From Halichondria panicea (Eukaryota > Porifera > Demospongiae > Suberitida > Halichondriidae): DNA of 64,000 bases. This document shows, piece after piece, positions 50,709 through 61,520 of this stretch; position 1 is the first letter of the stretch, and each line of letters opens with the position of its first letter. The notes under the pieces are model-generated. The model did not search any database. It was not told the origin of the DNA and saw nothing but the letters and a program-made list of their open reading frames with translations. The stretch lies in contig NC_087380.1 of NCBI RefSeq assembly GCF_963675165.1, positions 7,202,517-7,266,516 of the forward strand. Reading direction: 5' to 3'. The translations under genes and the position numbers were made by a program.

Positions 50709-52823
50709 CTAGTATAATGTCTGTCTGTGTATCTTAGGCTGGTCTTGGTTGTTCGGTCTTGTTAGGGCCTTGTTAAAACCACCACCGCCGATACCTCTCT
50801 CTCTCCCAGTGCTTGTCCTGCCCTTTGCCACTCGTGTGGGGCGAAACTTTCTTTGTATGGGGGGGAATATTTTTGGCACAAAAAGAACCCCCAGAGCTGT
50901 CATAGAACCCATGCATAGTCCAATCCCGAAAATAAGTTTGCTTGTAGAGAAGTCATGTGATACTCTTAGCACCCACCAAAGAGTACCTGCTTGGATAGCG
51001 ATGTACACTAGAGCGCACATTAGGAGGCATACCTTTTTCGTGTCTTTGTAATCACGTTTAATTTTCCGTGTTTTAATAGCCACAATGATCAAGCAGGTCG
51101 CAAGTACTCCACTATAGCCATAAGCTAGAAAGGCCCAAAGAATGATGTTATTCGATTGACAATGTTCCACTAGCACCGTATTTCTATCGCTATTCGTATA
51201 GACCTTGTCTGTGATAGTAAGCGTATCAAGTATAGCCCACATTGTCAGTATCAGAACTTTGATTAGAATAGTCGCTCCACTAAATAACAGCATGACTTTA
51301 TCAGTCCACAATTTTCCAGTTTTTCCAAAGAAGGTGAAAACCCTCCAGAGACGTAACATCTTCATCAATAGAGTAGAAAGCCCGATATCTATTCCCAGCA
51401 TAAGACAATAAATTGTGAAATTGCATCCAAAGTATTTACTGGCAGACTTGACAATTATTCCAACCCTTAAGAAATTGGTGAAGCTGGCTGCCAGAACAAG
51501 ATATATGGCTACAAACATACACAAACTGATGGAGAAGCTGCTTGCCTTAATCTCTGGTTCCTTACGGTAATATACGAATAGGACCAGCACGATTGTTGTT
51601 AGCAAGATGCATAGCACCACCATTGTCAACAAGAGAGCTGTTGTATGTTGAGGGAGTAAATCGTATGGGTATACAGGAGCTAGGTAGGCGGTGGGGAGTT
51701 CCCCGTTGGTCAAGTTAATTTCAAGCTCTCGTGTCTTAGCGTAGAAAGAACCAACTTTGTGTGATACGCCTGACTGGATCTGTGTAATGCTGGTCTGTGT
51801 TTCACTCGTGTATGGGGTTACTAGGATACTGTCAAAGATATTGGTGGTTAGGTAGTCTTTGATGATGGTTTGCGATGTATTGTCATCGATTGTAGATATG
51901 TTCCAAGCCAGTGCTAGCGCCCACAGAGAAGTTGATATTGTGTTGTATTCTGTTCGATTGCAGGCAATGTCTACTGTTGTCCTGTTAGTTGATTCCTTGC
52001 CTAACTGTTTTATGAAAATAATGTGTTCCAAAATATCTGTTTTCGAGCCACATAAATCAGAGAGGGTCTTGTTTTGTAGTGGATGTTCATTGAGCACCAC
52101 CCACGCATAGTCAGGCCATGTCCATCCCTTTCTTTGTACAGTACTGAGAAGCTGACATAGTTGGTGTTTAGGTAGCATCACAACGAATATCTTCAGTGAA
52201 GACTCTTTTATCCATTGCTGTAGCTCATGTGAATTTTTGTAATATTCAAATGATTTTGTGGTGATAGGTATGTCCGAGTGATTACTCAGAGTGACAAATG
52301 TCTCTGCTGCTCTAGCATAAAACACATCACCTCCACTGTAGATGACGCCAACACTAGTCCAGTTGAGAGCTGGTAATAATTAAAGGGCTGTTGAAATATG
52401 AGCCTCCAGTGAGGGAAGAAGAGTGAACAGATTATGGTAGTCCTTATCTCCTCGGTCCAACATCATCCCCGCTGGCTCAATAATCTGAATAATTCCTGTG
52501 TTCTGAGGTACAGGTAACAAAGAGTGAGCAAATGATTTGTCCACCTGCCCAATCATTCCGATGACAATGCCTCTGTTAACCTTAGTGTCCCTCAATACCT
52601 TGGCAACCTCGACTACAGAGCTGGGGAATTGACTGGACACAGTCTTCACTTGAAGTAAGCAGCCATTGAGTAGGCTGGGGAAATTGTTGATCTCTTGAGC
52701 GGTTGTAGCAGCTGTAACTGCATAGCTGTAGTTGCTACTGGAGTCGACTAGAATCACCTGGAGCACTTTACTATTAGCCAAGCACACTAAACTGAGGAGT
52801 ACAAGTATAAGTAGCTGTTTCAT
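50709..52823 (-). pseudogene. Class C GPCR with a single nonsense codon (copy G)
   Basis: Full-length, intronless and in one frame throughout, except that TAA at 52380-52382 replaces the CAA Gln of ALQLLPALNW present in the other copies. A 3-bp insertion adds Gly in LDRGDKDY. An extra in-frame ATG lies 18 bp upstream of the usual MKQ start, at 52839-52841. The tail differs after ALTRP (NNQDQPKIHRQTLY). TM5 is WAFLAYGYSGVL type. The truncated product would hold about 147 residues of the ligand domain. It may be a recent pseudogene or an allelic null. Confidence 0.85.
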
Positions 52824-53070
52824 CATCAAGCTCTTATGCATATATATATATACATGTACGATGATATAATTATCTGAAATAATTATTATGAGATAGGCTT
52901 AGCTCATCTTGTGGTGATAATTATAATGATATTTTGTGGTATGTCAACTGTATGATATAGGCTTAGTTTTTTTGAAGTGTTGATGCTGTTTTGTTTGTTT
53001 CTGTGTTGACAAAAATAAATTGAAAGTTTGTACAACCCTCTGTGCAAGCAGACACATGCACTCACATTAC

Positions 53071-53222
53071 TGTATTACATCAGAGGAGGTCCGACATGCG
53101 TGCACGAATCACTACAAGTTCAGTGCATTGATGTAATATTGGTCACGTGATAGCGTTCAGGCCAATACACTAGCTTGTGTAGTGATTCGTGCACGCATGT
53201 CAGACCTTCTGGTGTTACAGTG
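53071..53222. mobile_element. MITE upstream of copy G (pair 2)
   Basis: Same element as 46672-46825, same relative position, consistent with duplication of the region rather than independent insertion. Confidence 0.8.
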
Positions 53223-53344
53223 CATGTACTGTTGTGCATGTACATGTACCCTTTCTTTTCTTCAGCTTTACAATTGAAGTATTTGTACCAGATTGCTCTT
53301 TACTGCAACTACATGCATGCTTATAATGCATGATGTCCCTACAG

Positions 53345-56176
53345 GTCCAATTTCCCCCCCATCTCCAACACGGCCCTGACTACAGTTTGTGGGTGGGGCT
53401 GTATGTTACGCAGTGGACAAATGGTCCTAGCTACGGCCCTCAACAGACACATGTTGGGCAGGGACTGGAGGCTGCCCACCTCCTCTGACAAAGACAAGGA
53501 TATCCACGCCAAGGTGGGTGCATGGCAGGAGCGTGGAGTGATATGGAAACTGAAACTGAATGACTGAATTCACTATCAATGTACACACTGCACACACTCT
53601 ACACACTGTACTGTATATAAGTATCCCCCCTCCCTCTTCAGGTGATGTCATGGTTTGCTGACTGCCCCAGTCCTCAAGCACAATTCTTCATGCACGCACT
53701 CATGGACCAAGCTGTTCGTCATGACAACCATCCTGGCGACTGGTTTGGACCCTCACAAGTCTCTGTTCTAATGAGGTACGGGTTTACACAGTATACACCA
53801 ACTATACTAGCTGACATTGATCCAATTTCATCAATTTTAAGATTTGTTGAAAGCTTAGAAAGATGCCTTTCAAATGATGCAAATTTTTGTTGGGACCATA
53901 ATTTGGCATTTTCACCCTTGGACCATGGGCTGTGTAATCCCCATGGTATTGGGCCGAAATTGGCAACTTCTAAACATTGGTGGTACCATTTCAAAGGTCT
54001 CTTTCTAAGCTTTCAGAAACTCATAATATTGTTGAAATTGGATCAATGGAACTTTTATGGCAGCTGAAAGAATCCCCGAACCATTGATTAATTGGGGGGA
54101 TAGGATTGTAGTTGAACATCTTTCAACTATATATTTCTAGTGTCATACATGGGTTCATGCACGCACATGTATATACCGGTACACCGTTCTACATGTAGTT
54201 TATGGTGATATTTTTGCTTGTTTTCATGCATGCAGGGAGTGTATGAAAGTTGCCAAGACAGCTATTCCTGATTTGAAGAACGTGCAGGTGTATGTTACCT
54301 ACGACTGCACAGGTGAATCACTCACACCCACCCACCATTATTATAATATGGGATGTCTTATACTGTTAGAAATCAAATGCAATAGCTATAATTATAATTA
54401 CAGAGAAAATTATACTGTGCTGCTGACTCTTAGGGAGATTAAATACAATAATTATATATACCTCAGTTACTACCTCACGTGCACAAGTACTTTTATACAT
54501 CATTACTCTGTTACTCGAATATGTCTCTTTCTTGTCCCTCCTCAGTGTATGTGAAGGATGTGCTTCAGCTCTTCCATGAGCAGTGTGATGAGGCCCTAGC
54601 TACAGTGCAGTGTGTGAAAACACACCCTAGTGTTGCTGGTCCCAGTACGACTGGGCAGTGAGACCCTGCATGAACTCCATCTACATCCCGTGCATACAAG
54701 GGCTTCTCTCGCTCGACTGCTGTGTGGGGATCATAGGAGGACGACCAAAACACTCTGTCTACTTCATTGGCTTCCAAGGTGGGTCTGCATGTCTTCCATC
54801 ATGTGTACATTTCAGCTATACCATCGGACATTAGCTGCCAAATTTGTGGCTTGTGTTGGGAAGGTCCAATTTTAAATTAAACCATTCATTCTGTAGCTCA
54901 AAGAGGGGTCATCACACGATACATTATGATTATTTCTTAGATATCGTTTTTGCATCCAAAATCGGTATTTTTACAAAGGCTATATATAACCCACGGTATT
55001 TTACCAAAAATCGGCCCGATCAAAGTTATGACGTTTTAAAGTATGCAGCTATTACGTGCTGCCTGCACTCTTTATAATCTCTTACCCTCCTCCCCCTCAG
55101 ATGACAAGCTGATTCATCTCGACCCTCACTACTGCCAATCTGCACAGATCCTGGAGGATGGCGACGACCCCTGTCAGTTTGATACCAAGGTAACCAACAC
55201 TCTACATGTATACTGATAATCACTAGCTACTCTTCATACTCACTTCATTAATCAGTATTTTCTCTCTCCCTCCCCCCACACACACCCACACACATACACA
55301 CACACACACACACACAGACTTACCACTGCCCCACCCCCCGTAAAATATTGGCCAATAAAATGGACCCTTCCTGCACCATTGGGTTCTACTGTAAAGGGCT
55401 GGCAGAGTTCCATGCTCTGAGAGAAGAGGCAGAGAAAGTGCTCGCTCCTCCAAAGCAGAAAGGTGTGTGCCATTAATTAGGGTTGCAATCACTACAGACA
55501 GCACTGTGTGTACAGTGCAAAGGTCAGCTTCAGAGCCATCGTGTTATATTGTTAATTTGAGCATGGAGTCGTACACTTAGAAAACGTCTTCGTCAACAGT
55601 CAAAATTAATTATGATGCCTATAATTATATACATGTAGTACACAACTGTATCATTGTGTTGTTATCAATGTCACATGACCTCCTTTACATGCACTGACCA
55701 TACCTTTCTTACATGTATAATTATAATAGTTACAGGTTTGTAATCTGTACAGTTCATGTGCATGCAGTACCATGAATTAACCCCCCTCCCACCCACACAC
55801 ACCCCACACACACACACCCACCCACACACACACGTACAGGTGTGTACCCTTTTTCACCTTCATGGACAAGAGCATCGGGGAGACCATCGACACATCTGTT
55901 GACATGCAGCTGGGCTCTCTCTCGGGCAACGACCTATTACTACATGCCGACGATTTTGACAACCTCGAATTTCATTCCACTTCAGATGATGAGGATTTTG
56001 TGGTGGTGGATTGCAAGGCTCCAACGCAGCGGAGTTTTAGTGATCCCGGATCAACTAATAATAGTACCACTCGTATAGTGCCTGGAACTAGTCGAACACT
56101 GTCGGAAATTAACACACCATCGAGGGACGATTCAAGCAAACCTATAGACACTAGCTATACTGTCCTCATCCCTTGA
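53345..56176 (+). pseudogene. ATG4: ATG4 autophagy protease, exons 4-10, with apparent frame breaks
   Basis: Exons 53345-53513, 53642-53775, 54236-54312, 54546-54778, 55101-55189, 55318-55462, 55840-56176. Catalytic Cys in [11 protein letters not shown] (residue ~103 counting exons 1-3), then DWFGPSQVSVLMR, IIGGRPKHSVYFIGF, the Asp/His pair in LDPHYC, and DPSCTIGFYCKG. Exon 7 needs three frames: TVYVKDVLQLF in the first, LLVPVRLGSETL in the second, NSIYIPCIQGLL in the third, with shifts near 54612-54625 and 54668-54675. In exon 10 the expected YPFFTF needs one more T in the T5 run at 55850-55854; otherwise the acidic tail with DDEDFVVVD is lost. Either the gene is decaying or these are assembly errors; AGL, read the same way, shows none. 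Confidence 0.8.
53789..54070. repeat. Interspersed repeat in ATG4 intron 5
   Basis: Related to 19831-20100 (ctgacattgatccaatttca, ggtaccatttcaaaggtctc). No coding role. Confidence 0.5.
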
Positions 56177-56226
56177 GGAGCTCCTCTCTGACTTGCGTGA
56201 GAGCCTCACCCAGCCAGTTAGTCCCC
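56171..56226. other. Duplication breakpoint: ATG4 end, NADAR scrap, AGL exon 15
   Basis: About 50 bp (ttgaggagctcctctctgac...cagccagttagt) match the 3' coding end of NADAR (28847-28895 and 58003-58052). They are followed at once by AGL exon-15 sequence. The TGA that ends the ATG4 exon-10 frame lies at the edge of this scrap, so the last ATG4 codons may be junction-derived. Confidence 0.75.
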
Positions 56227-57709
56227 CAAAGGACCTCGCTTTGGCTCAAGAGAGAGAGGGAGATGGCAGCGGCTTTATCCATCACAGGGAAATCTTCAAG
56301 GACATCGTCGGATCCACTCAACGCTACTCGGATTATCGCCTCAGGCCTAATTTCCCCATTGCTATGGTGGTGGCCCCAGATCTGTTCACACCTGGTAATA
56401 CTTGGACTGCCTTGGGAATGGTGGAAGAGACTCTGTTAGGGCCACTATAGGGGTAAAGACGCTGGACCCTCAGTGAGTACTTGTATACGTATAGCTACAT
56501 GTAAGACCTAGTGTTAAATGAAGCATCTTAGAACGGCCATAACTTTAGTTCTGTTGGTCCAATAATGTTAATTTTAAGATTAATTGAAAGCTTACATCAA
56601 CACCTTACATTACATCGAGCTCGTTAAAAAGGTGTTTTTTTTATTTATCAAAAGTCCATTTTGGGCCTGTTTTTAACATAGTCTTCTGAAAATAGACCCG
56701 TTCCAAATGTGAGGTTTGAGCACACCATTTGAAAGAGCTCCTTCTATATAAGCTTTCAGAAAATCATAAAATTGTTGAAATTGGGGCCATCAGAAAAGAG
56801 CCAACTCTAGTAATTCAGACCCCCCCTCCCCCTTTCCCCCAATACGCACATGATGATGTAGGGCATATTGGTAGCTAACTGTTGTGTTATTTCTTACTTG
56901 TAGTTTGTGGCATTTTCAAATTTACTAATGACTGCCTGTACTTACCTACGTGTACCTAAACTGTATTTCATTATAAATGTACTTTTATGTGACATTATCT
57001 GTGTTCTAGTGACCTTGTGTACAATGGCTACTACATCAACTCCGTCGACTCTGGAGACTTCAATAGTGCCAATGGATTTAACTCTACCATCAAGGCCCGG
57101 TACGTACAGTCCGATTGTGCTTGATCAAATTATAGTTAAATATGATAATTATATTATATGTATGTACGTATAGTACGTGTATCTCTCTGTATATTCCATG
57201 AGCACTAGTATAATTCCCTTTGTTTTATTGTTTTCTTCATTAGGCTCCCTTAGACAAATAAATGAAAACTGTCATTATGTTTGTGTACATGTATAGTTAT
57301 GGGTATTACTGTATGACAATGTATATATACATGTATACAACAGTGTGTATAGTTGTTATGCAACTATATATATACACACATGCAGTCATGTGCTACAGTT
57401 TCCCCATGACCTATTACCCCCCCCCCCACACACACACACACAGGAGTGGCTATGGGTGATCGGCTACTTCCTACGAGCAAGGCTCCACTTTGCCCATCGA
57501 AACGGGTTCTTCCTGGAAGAGACCATCTCATTCGTCCACTCAGTGCTCAGCTCCCATGCACAGGCTCTGAGAGACTCTCCATGGAAGGGACTACCATAGC
57601 TGACCAACATGTATGGATCAGAGTGCCCTGACTCCCCCATGGTCAATGGCCACGTCAATGGCCACTCTGCTAGATGTGCTCCATGACCTGGAGCAGTACA
57701 GCAATTAAC
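56227..57709 (+). pseudogene. AGL: AGL 3'-end pseudogene (parts of exons 15, 16 and 17)
   Basis: Exon 15 begins mid-exon at [16 protein letters not shown] and breaks at an inserted tata giving a stop near 56447 (LLGPL*). Exon 16 at about 57010-57101 has lost bases, so FNYHQGP becomes out of frame. Exon 17 at 57444-57706 has a stop at 57597-57599 (KGLP*) and a loss around 57630. Splice sites are still recognisable. There is no promoter or 5' half, so no product is expected. Confidence 0.92.
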
Positions 57710-57984
57710 TCGTTATTAACTTTGAACTATAGTTGTGTAGATTGTATAGTATATCAATGGACATTTTAGCATCATTTCTACTTTATGACATTTCTAGAAG
57801 TTTCGATTTATTCCCTGTTCACATATATAAATAAACATTTCTTCCTTATTATGATTATTGATGGAGTGCGGAGATGTAATTATGGCTTAAATGAATATTA
57901 TAATTGGTTACGTTGTCGATAAAAGCGAAATAAAAATAGTACAATTCAAGATTGTCAAGAGATTGTCTCTAATCATCACTATAG

Positions 57985-58775
57985 CTACTGTCCCTTTTCC
58001 TTGAGGAGCTCCTCCCTAGCTGACTTGAGTGAGGGCCTCACCCAGCCAGTTAGTCCCCCTCCACTGCTCCCTGTCCAGTGCTTTCTCGTTCCTAACTCCC
58101 AGCCCAATACCATATTGTGTCTCTGGGACTGGCCTTTACCAGTGTGCCCTTAGTGGTTAGGAGTGCCTCAATTAAGGAGCTCTTTGTTCTGGGAGAACTG
58201 CATGTTGGCAGAGAAAAGTAAGACTGAGTAAGTGCTTCTAATACGATAAACAATATAATGTGGATATTTAGAGTGCCTTTAGTTGTCCAAACAGTCGACA
58301 TACACAACTTGACAGATCGACTCTAAACTTAATTTATTGGCACTATAACATGCAGGTGAAACTTAATTTATAATTATATGTGGTATCTCAGACTTACAAT
58401 AGTAGAACCTAGAAACAAATGCAAGTACATATATAGCACAGGGGCTGCATAAGAAGCATATCACCATTTATTAACACCACGGGGGGGGGGGATTATCATA
58501 TCATGGTCATACACACACCACTAAGAGTAGCCACCTTGGCTCTGTTTCAACACCTCTGCATTTGCTAGTCCACACATCCGCATCAAAGTTAGACACACTC
58601 CTCCCGAAACTTTTCTACTCCTTAAGAATAGTACTGGCCAGGATATTTGCTGCCATCTCATTATAACTGTGCATGTGTGTGTGTGTGCGTGCGTGTGTGT
58701 GTGTGTGTGTGTGCGTGTGTGTGTGTGTGCGTGCGTGTGTGTGTGTGTGTGTGGGGTGGGTAGGTGTGTGTGTGC

Positions 58776-58806
<31 letters not shown>

Positions 58807-59267
58807 GGGTAGGTGTGTGTGTGCGTGCGTGCGTGTGTGTGTGTGGGTGTGTGTGTGTGCGTGTGTGTGTGTGCGTGCGTGTGTGTGTGTGTGTGCGTGT
58901 GTGTGCATGTAAACAGCAGCTAGACCATAGAGTTAGAGTAGCTTGACAGGATACAGGCGGCAACTAATCCATACCATACATATAGTATCCATATCCATAC
59001 ATTGCAACCGTATGCTGATGCACATATTAACTACAATACTGAATTAATTTTATCATCGGGTCTCACCAGCTTTCTGATGCATCATGTACTGCTCTGCACA
59101 GTTGTACTGCTGTCCCTTCACCTCAAACTGGGCCGGATGAAACTGACTGAACGGAGTGTCAGTACCATAAAAGAATGTGAAAACCTCCTCCCCAGTTTTC
59201 GAGGTCCCTGTGGTGACTCCTAATGGTTCCTTCTTGTACCAGGAACTGGAGCGCTAGCAGTGGCCAT
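57985..59267 (-). pseudogene. NADAR-family pseudogene
   Basis: Duplicate of 28831-29987. The ATG (59265-59267) and the exon-1 core FFYGTDTPFSQFHPA survive, but 13 bp are missing near 59235 (shift within the N-terminal 20 codons). Exon 2 has lost internal sequence at about 58548-58556, and a large TG/GC expansion separates exons 1 and 2. The exon-3 region has several small indels. Confidence 0.9.
58674..58912. repeat. Expanded (TG)n/(GC) microsatellite
   Basis: About 240 bp of TG with regular CG interruptions. It corresponds to the much shorter TG run at 29474-29485 in copy 1, so it grew after duplication. Cys/Val and Thr/His ORFs here are artefacts. Confidence 0.9.
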
Positions 59268-59489
59268 GGCTGACTTTAGACGGATAACAGGAAGCTGTAT
59301 TAAAGTTCTAATATAGTATAGTCTTGACGCCAGCACTATCTTCTGTGGAATCACAAAATTCAGCTAGCTCATCTCAAGTAGGGGGGTGGGGCTTGTTTTC
59401 TGCAGATGCAGCAAGTGGGCAGGGCTGTGGAGAAAGGTCACCACCGCAGCAGTAATATAGTACAGTACACAGAGAGAGAAGTCTTCAAA

Positions 59490-60171
59490 ATGGCTAAACA
59501 ACGGTCAGCAGAAGCTCCCCCATTTAGAGAGAGGGTGTACACCACTCTGTACAGACTGAGATACGGTGAGTGTATGCTCCAACCAACCAAATATACTTAA
59601 TAGACTTGAATAGTATAAAGAAATGATCGATGTATGAGGGCTATCAATAATTATTATATTAGTGTGGGCTAGCTATTGCATTGTAATTGTATGTACTTGT
59701 GTAGGGTGGCAGTTTCGATCAAGTGTGGAGATCTCTAAGGAAGAGCCGATTTGGGTCCTGGGGACGAATTACTATGACGACCCAGAATCTGGTACGTCAT
59801 TAAAATCTTTCCATGTTATTTTTCTAGTTTTCGGGATGAGAATATATAACATCATGTAATCAGAATGCTAGTGTATGGATCATCTATTCAATGTGTATAT
59901 AATATTAATGTTAGCAAAATTAATATCTGTCAGGATTTGGTTTAGCCTCATTCCTAGGCCGATTTTTCTTTAACAGAACCATAAAGAAAAGTCGGGGCTG
60001 GGGTTAGATTCGTGGCTTTACACAATTTGTCATTTGGTAGAGCTCTGTGTTGCTGGTCGCACTAACCACACCCACTCACACAGGTGACAAGCATCGTGAT
60101 GTTGAAGGAGCACCTCCACACGTCATGGCCTTCATGGAGCATTTCTACTCTGTACCCTGGATGACTTACAG
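59490..60171 (+). CDS. ATG4: ATG4 exons 1-3, second copy
   Basis: Exons 59490-59565, 59705-59791 and 60084-60171 keep every splice site and the same 83-codon reading (MAKQRSAEAPPF to VPWMTYR), differing from copy 1 by a few silent or intronic changes. No exon 4 follows inside the window: receptor H occupies the intron as A does in copy 1. If exons 4-10 exist intact beyond 64000, this could be the working ATG4; if not, it is a dead 5' fragment. Confidence 0.75.
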
Positions 60172-60310
60172 GTATTTATTTCTAGTGTTTATAAAGAACT
60201 GTTTGAAGTGGCTTTCCCCGCGGGACCTGCCGGCTCATTTTATGTTACTGCAAGCTGATGTCATAGATGTCATGTAGACAGTAATATCTCTCCTAGCTCT
60301 CGATTCTTGA

Positions 60311-60522
60311 TACCGTATTACTAGAATATTTTGCGGGAGAAAAACCTTTGCGAATGAGCCAAATCAGCAGAAAATTTGACCCTTTGCTATTGCGTTCTGG
60401 CAAGGATCGTGTGTATTTACTAGTAATAATTTAGGTTTTGCGGATTTTATTGTTGCAAATTGATCAATCATCGCAAAGTTCGCAAATGTTTGATGCTCGC
60501 AAAACATTCTAGTAATACGGTA
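60311..60522. mobile_element. MITE, 'taccgtattactagaat' family, intact ends
   Basis: taccgtattactagaatatt at the left; the complement of attctagtaatacggta at the right. Found at the same place in copy 1 (31396-31605), so it was there before the block duplication. Confidence 0.85.
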
Positions 60523-60944
60523 ATTGTGAAGAAGTGTTTATTTCTACTGTGTACCCCGACCTACAAGGTACAGTATGTGTTATTATATTATTAGCCCTCG
60601 ATCGTTTCAAGCTTGGAAACAAAAGCTTGGAAACAAACTTATTCGAAGCTGAAAAACAAAATAAATGGCGTATCGTATAGCGGGTAATTCCCGGGAGTCA
60701 AAACATTCGTGGTTGAGTCAGGACTGGTTCTGCTGATTCAGCTAATACGAAGCTCTGCCTATGCATTTTACTATCATTTGTGTAGTAAAAATGGATCTCA
60801 ACTGCTTTATTTTTTAGGCTAATTATGGAGTCCTAAAACGCTCGTTTATACATATAAGCACTTACTTTTTAGTGTAGTAGTTAGTTCAAAGGTTAGTACA
60901 GACACTATCGTTTGGAGGGAACTGTGCGCTCTATGTAGGGTAAG

Positions 60945-61361
60945 TACCGTATATCTTCTAATTTATCGGACACTTCTAATTACCCCGGACACTCTTTTGG
61001 GCAATTTTCGTTGTTCTAATAGAACGGACACTCCAGTGCTTTAATATTACATTTGTTCTAAATATCCGGACAATACTTTGAAAAGTTGAGTTACATTCAC
61101 CATTCACAGACGGCAAGTAAGACGTAGACAAGACTTAGAGTGCTGCAGTTAGATAGCTTTGAGTAGCTAGTTTTAGATAGCTAGTGCAACTATTCAGTCG
61201 CACACTGGTCTATTAAACTTAGCTAGCTCGCATGCAGCTGCTTGCTTGTTCTAATTATTCCGGACACTTCGCATGCTGTATAAAAATCTGTTCCAATTAT
61301 ACCCGGACAATTTCCAAAATAATTATTTTTTGCTGTCCGATAAATTAGAAGATATACGGTA
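60945..61361. mobile_element. 417-bp MITE, absent from copy 1
   Basis: Terminal inverted repeats taccgtatatcttctaattt and exact complement, continuing into tatcggaca/tgtccgata. In copy 1 (near 31992-32005) the flanks ctgtgcgctcta and ttagcttttacatg are almost contiguous. Fragments of the same family lie at 47015-47092 and 47702-47742. Confidence 0.88.
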
Positions 61362-61520
61362 TTAGCTTTTACATGTAATATAAAAAGCTACGTACATTCT
61401 ACAAGTGTGTAACTAATGAGAACAATAATACATACATACGTACTGATCTAAGATAGAGCAACTGTACAACTAGCTATGTTCAAGAAGTTTTAAGTAGTAT
61501 CTGTTTATATTGTATAATTA

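Larger units (their letters stand above)
56222..60941. repeat. Segmental duplication, copy 2
   Basis: Same order and orientation as 27045-31970. Differs by microsatellite growth at 58674-58912, loss of the 30337 and 29574 MITEs, and coding decay of the AGL and NADAR parts. Confidence 0.9.

Noticed and set aside
54659-54680. A tiny intron to explain the ATG4 exon-7 frame change
   Set aside because: The gap would be about 20 bp, below any plausible intron size, and removing it does not restore the family sequence.
58615-58963. Thr/His-rich and Cys/Val-rich ORFs
   Set aside because: Translation of a TG/CA microsatellite.
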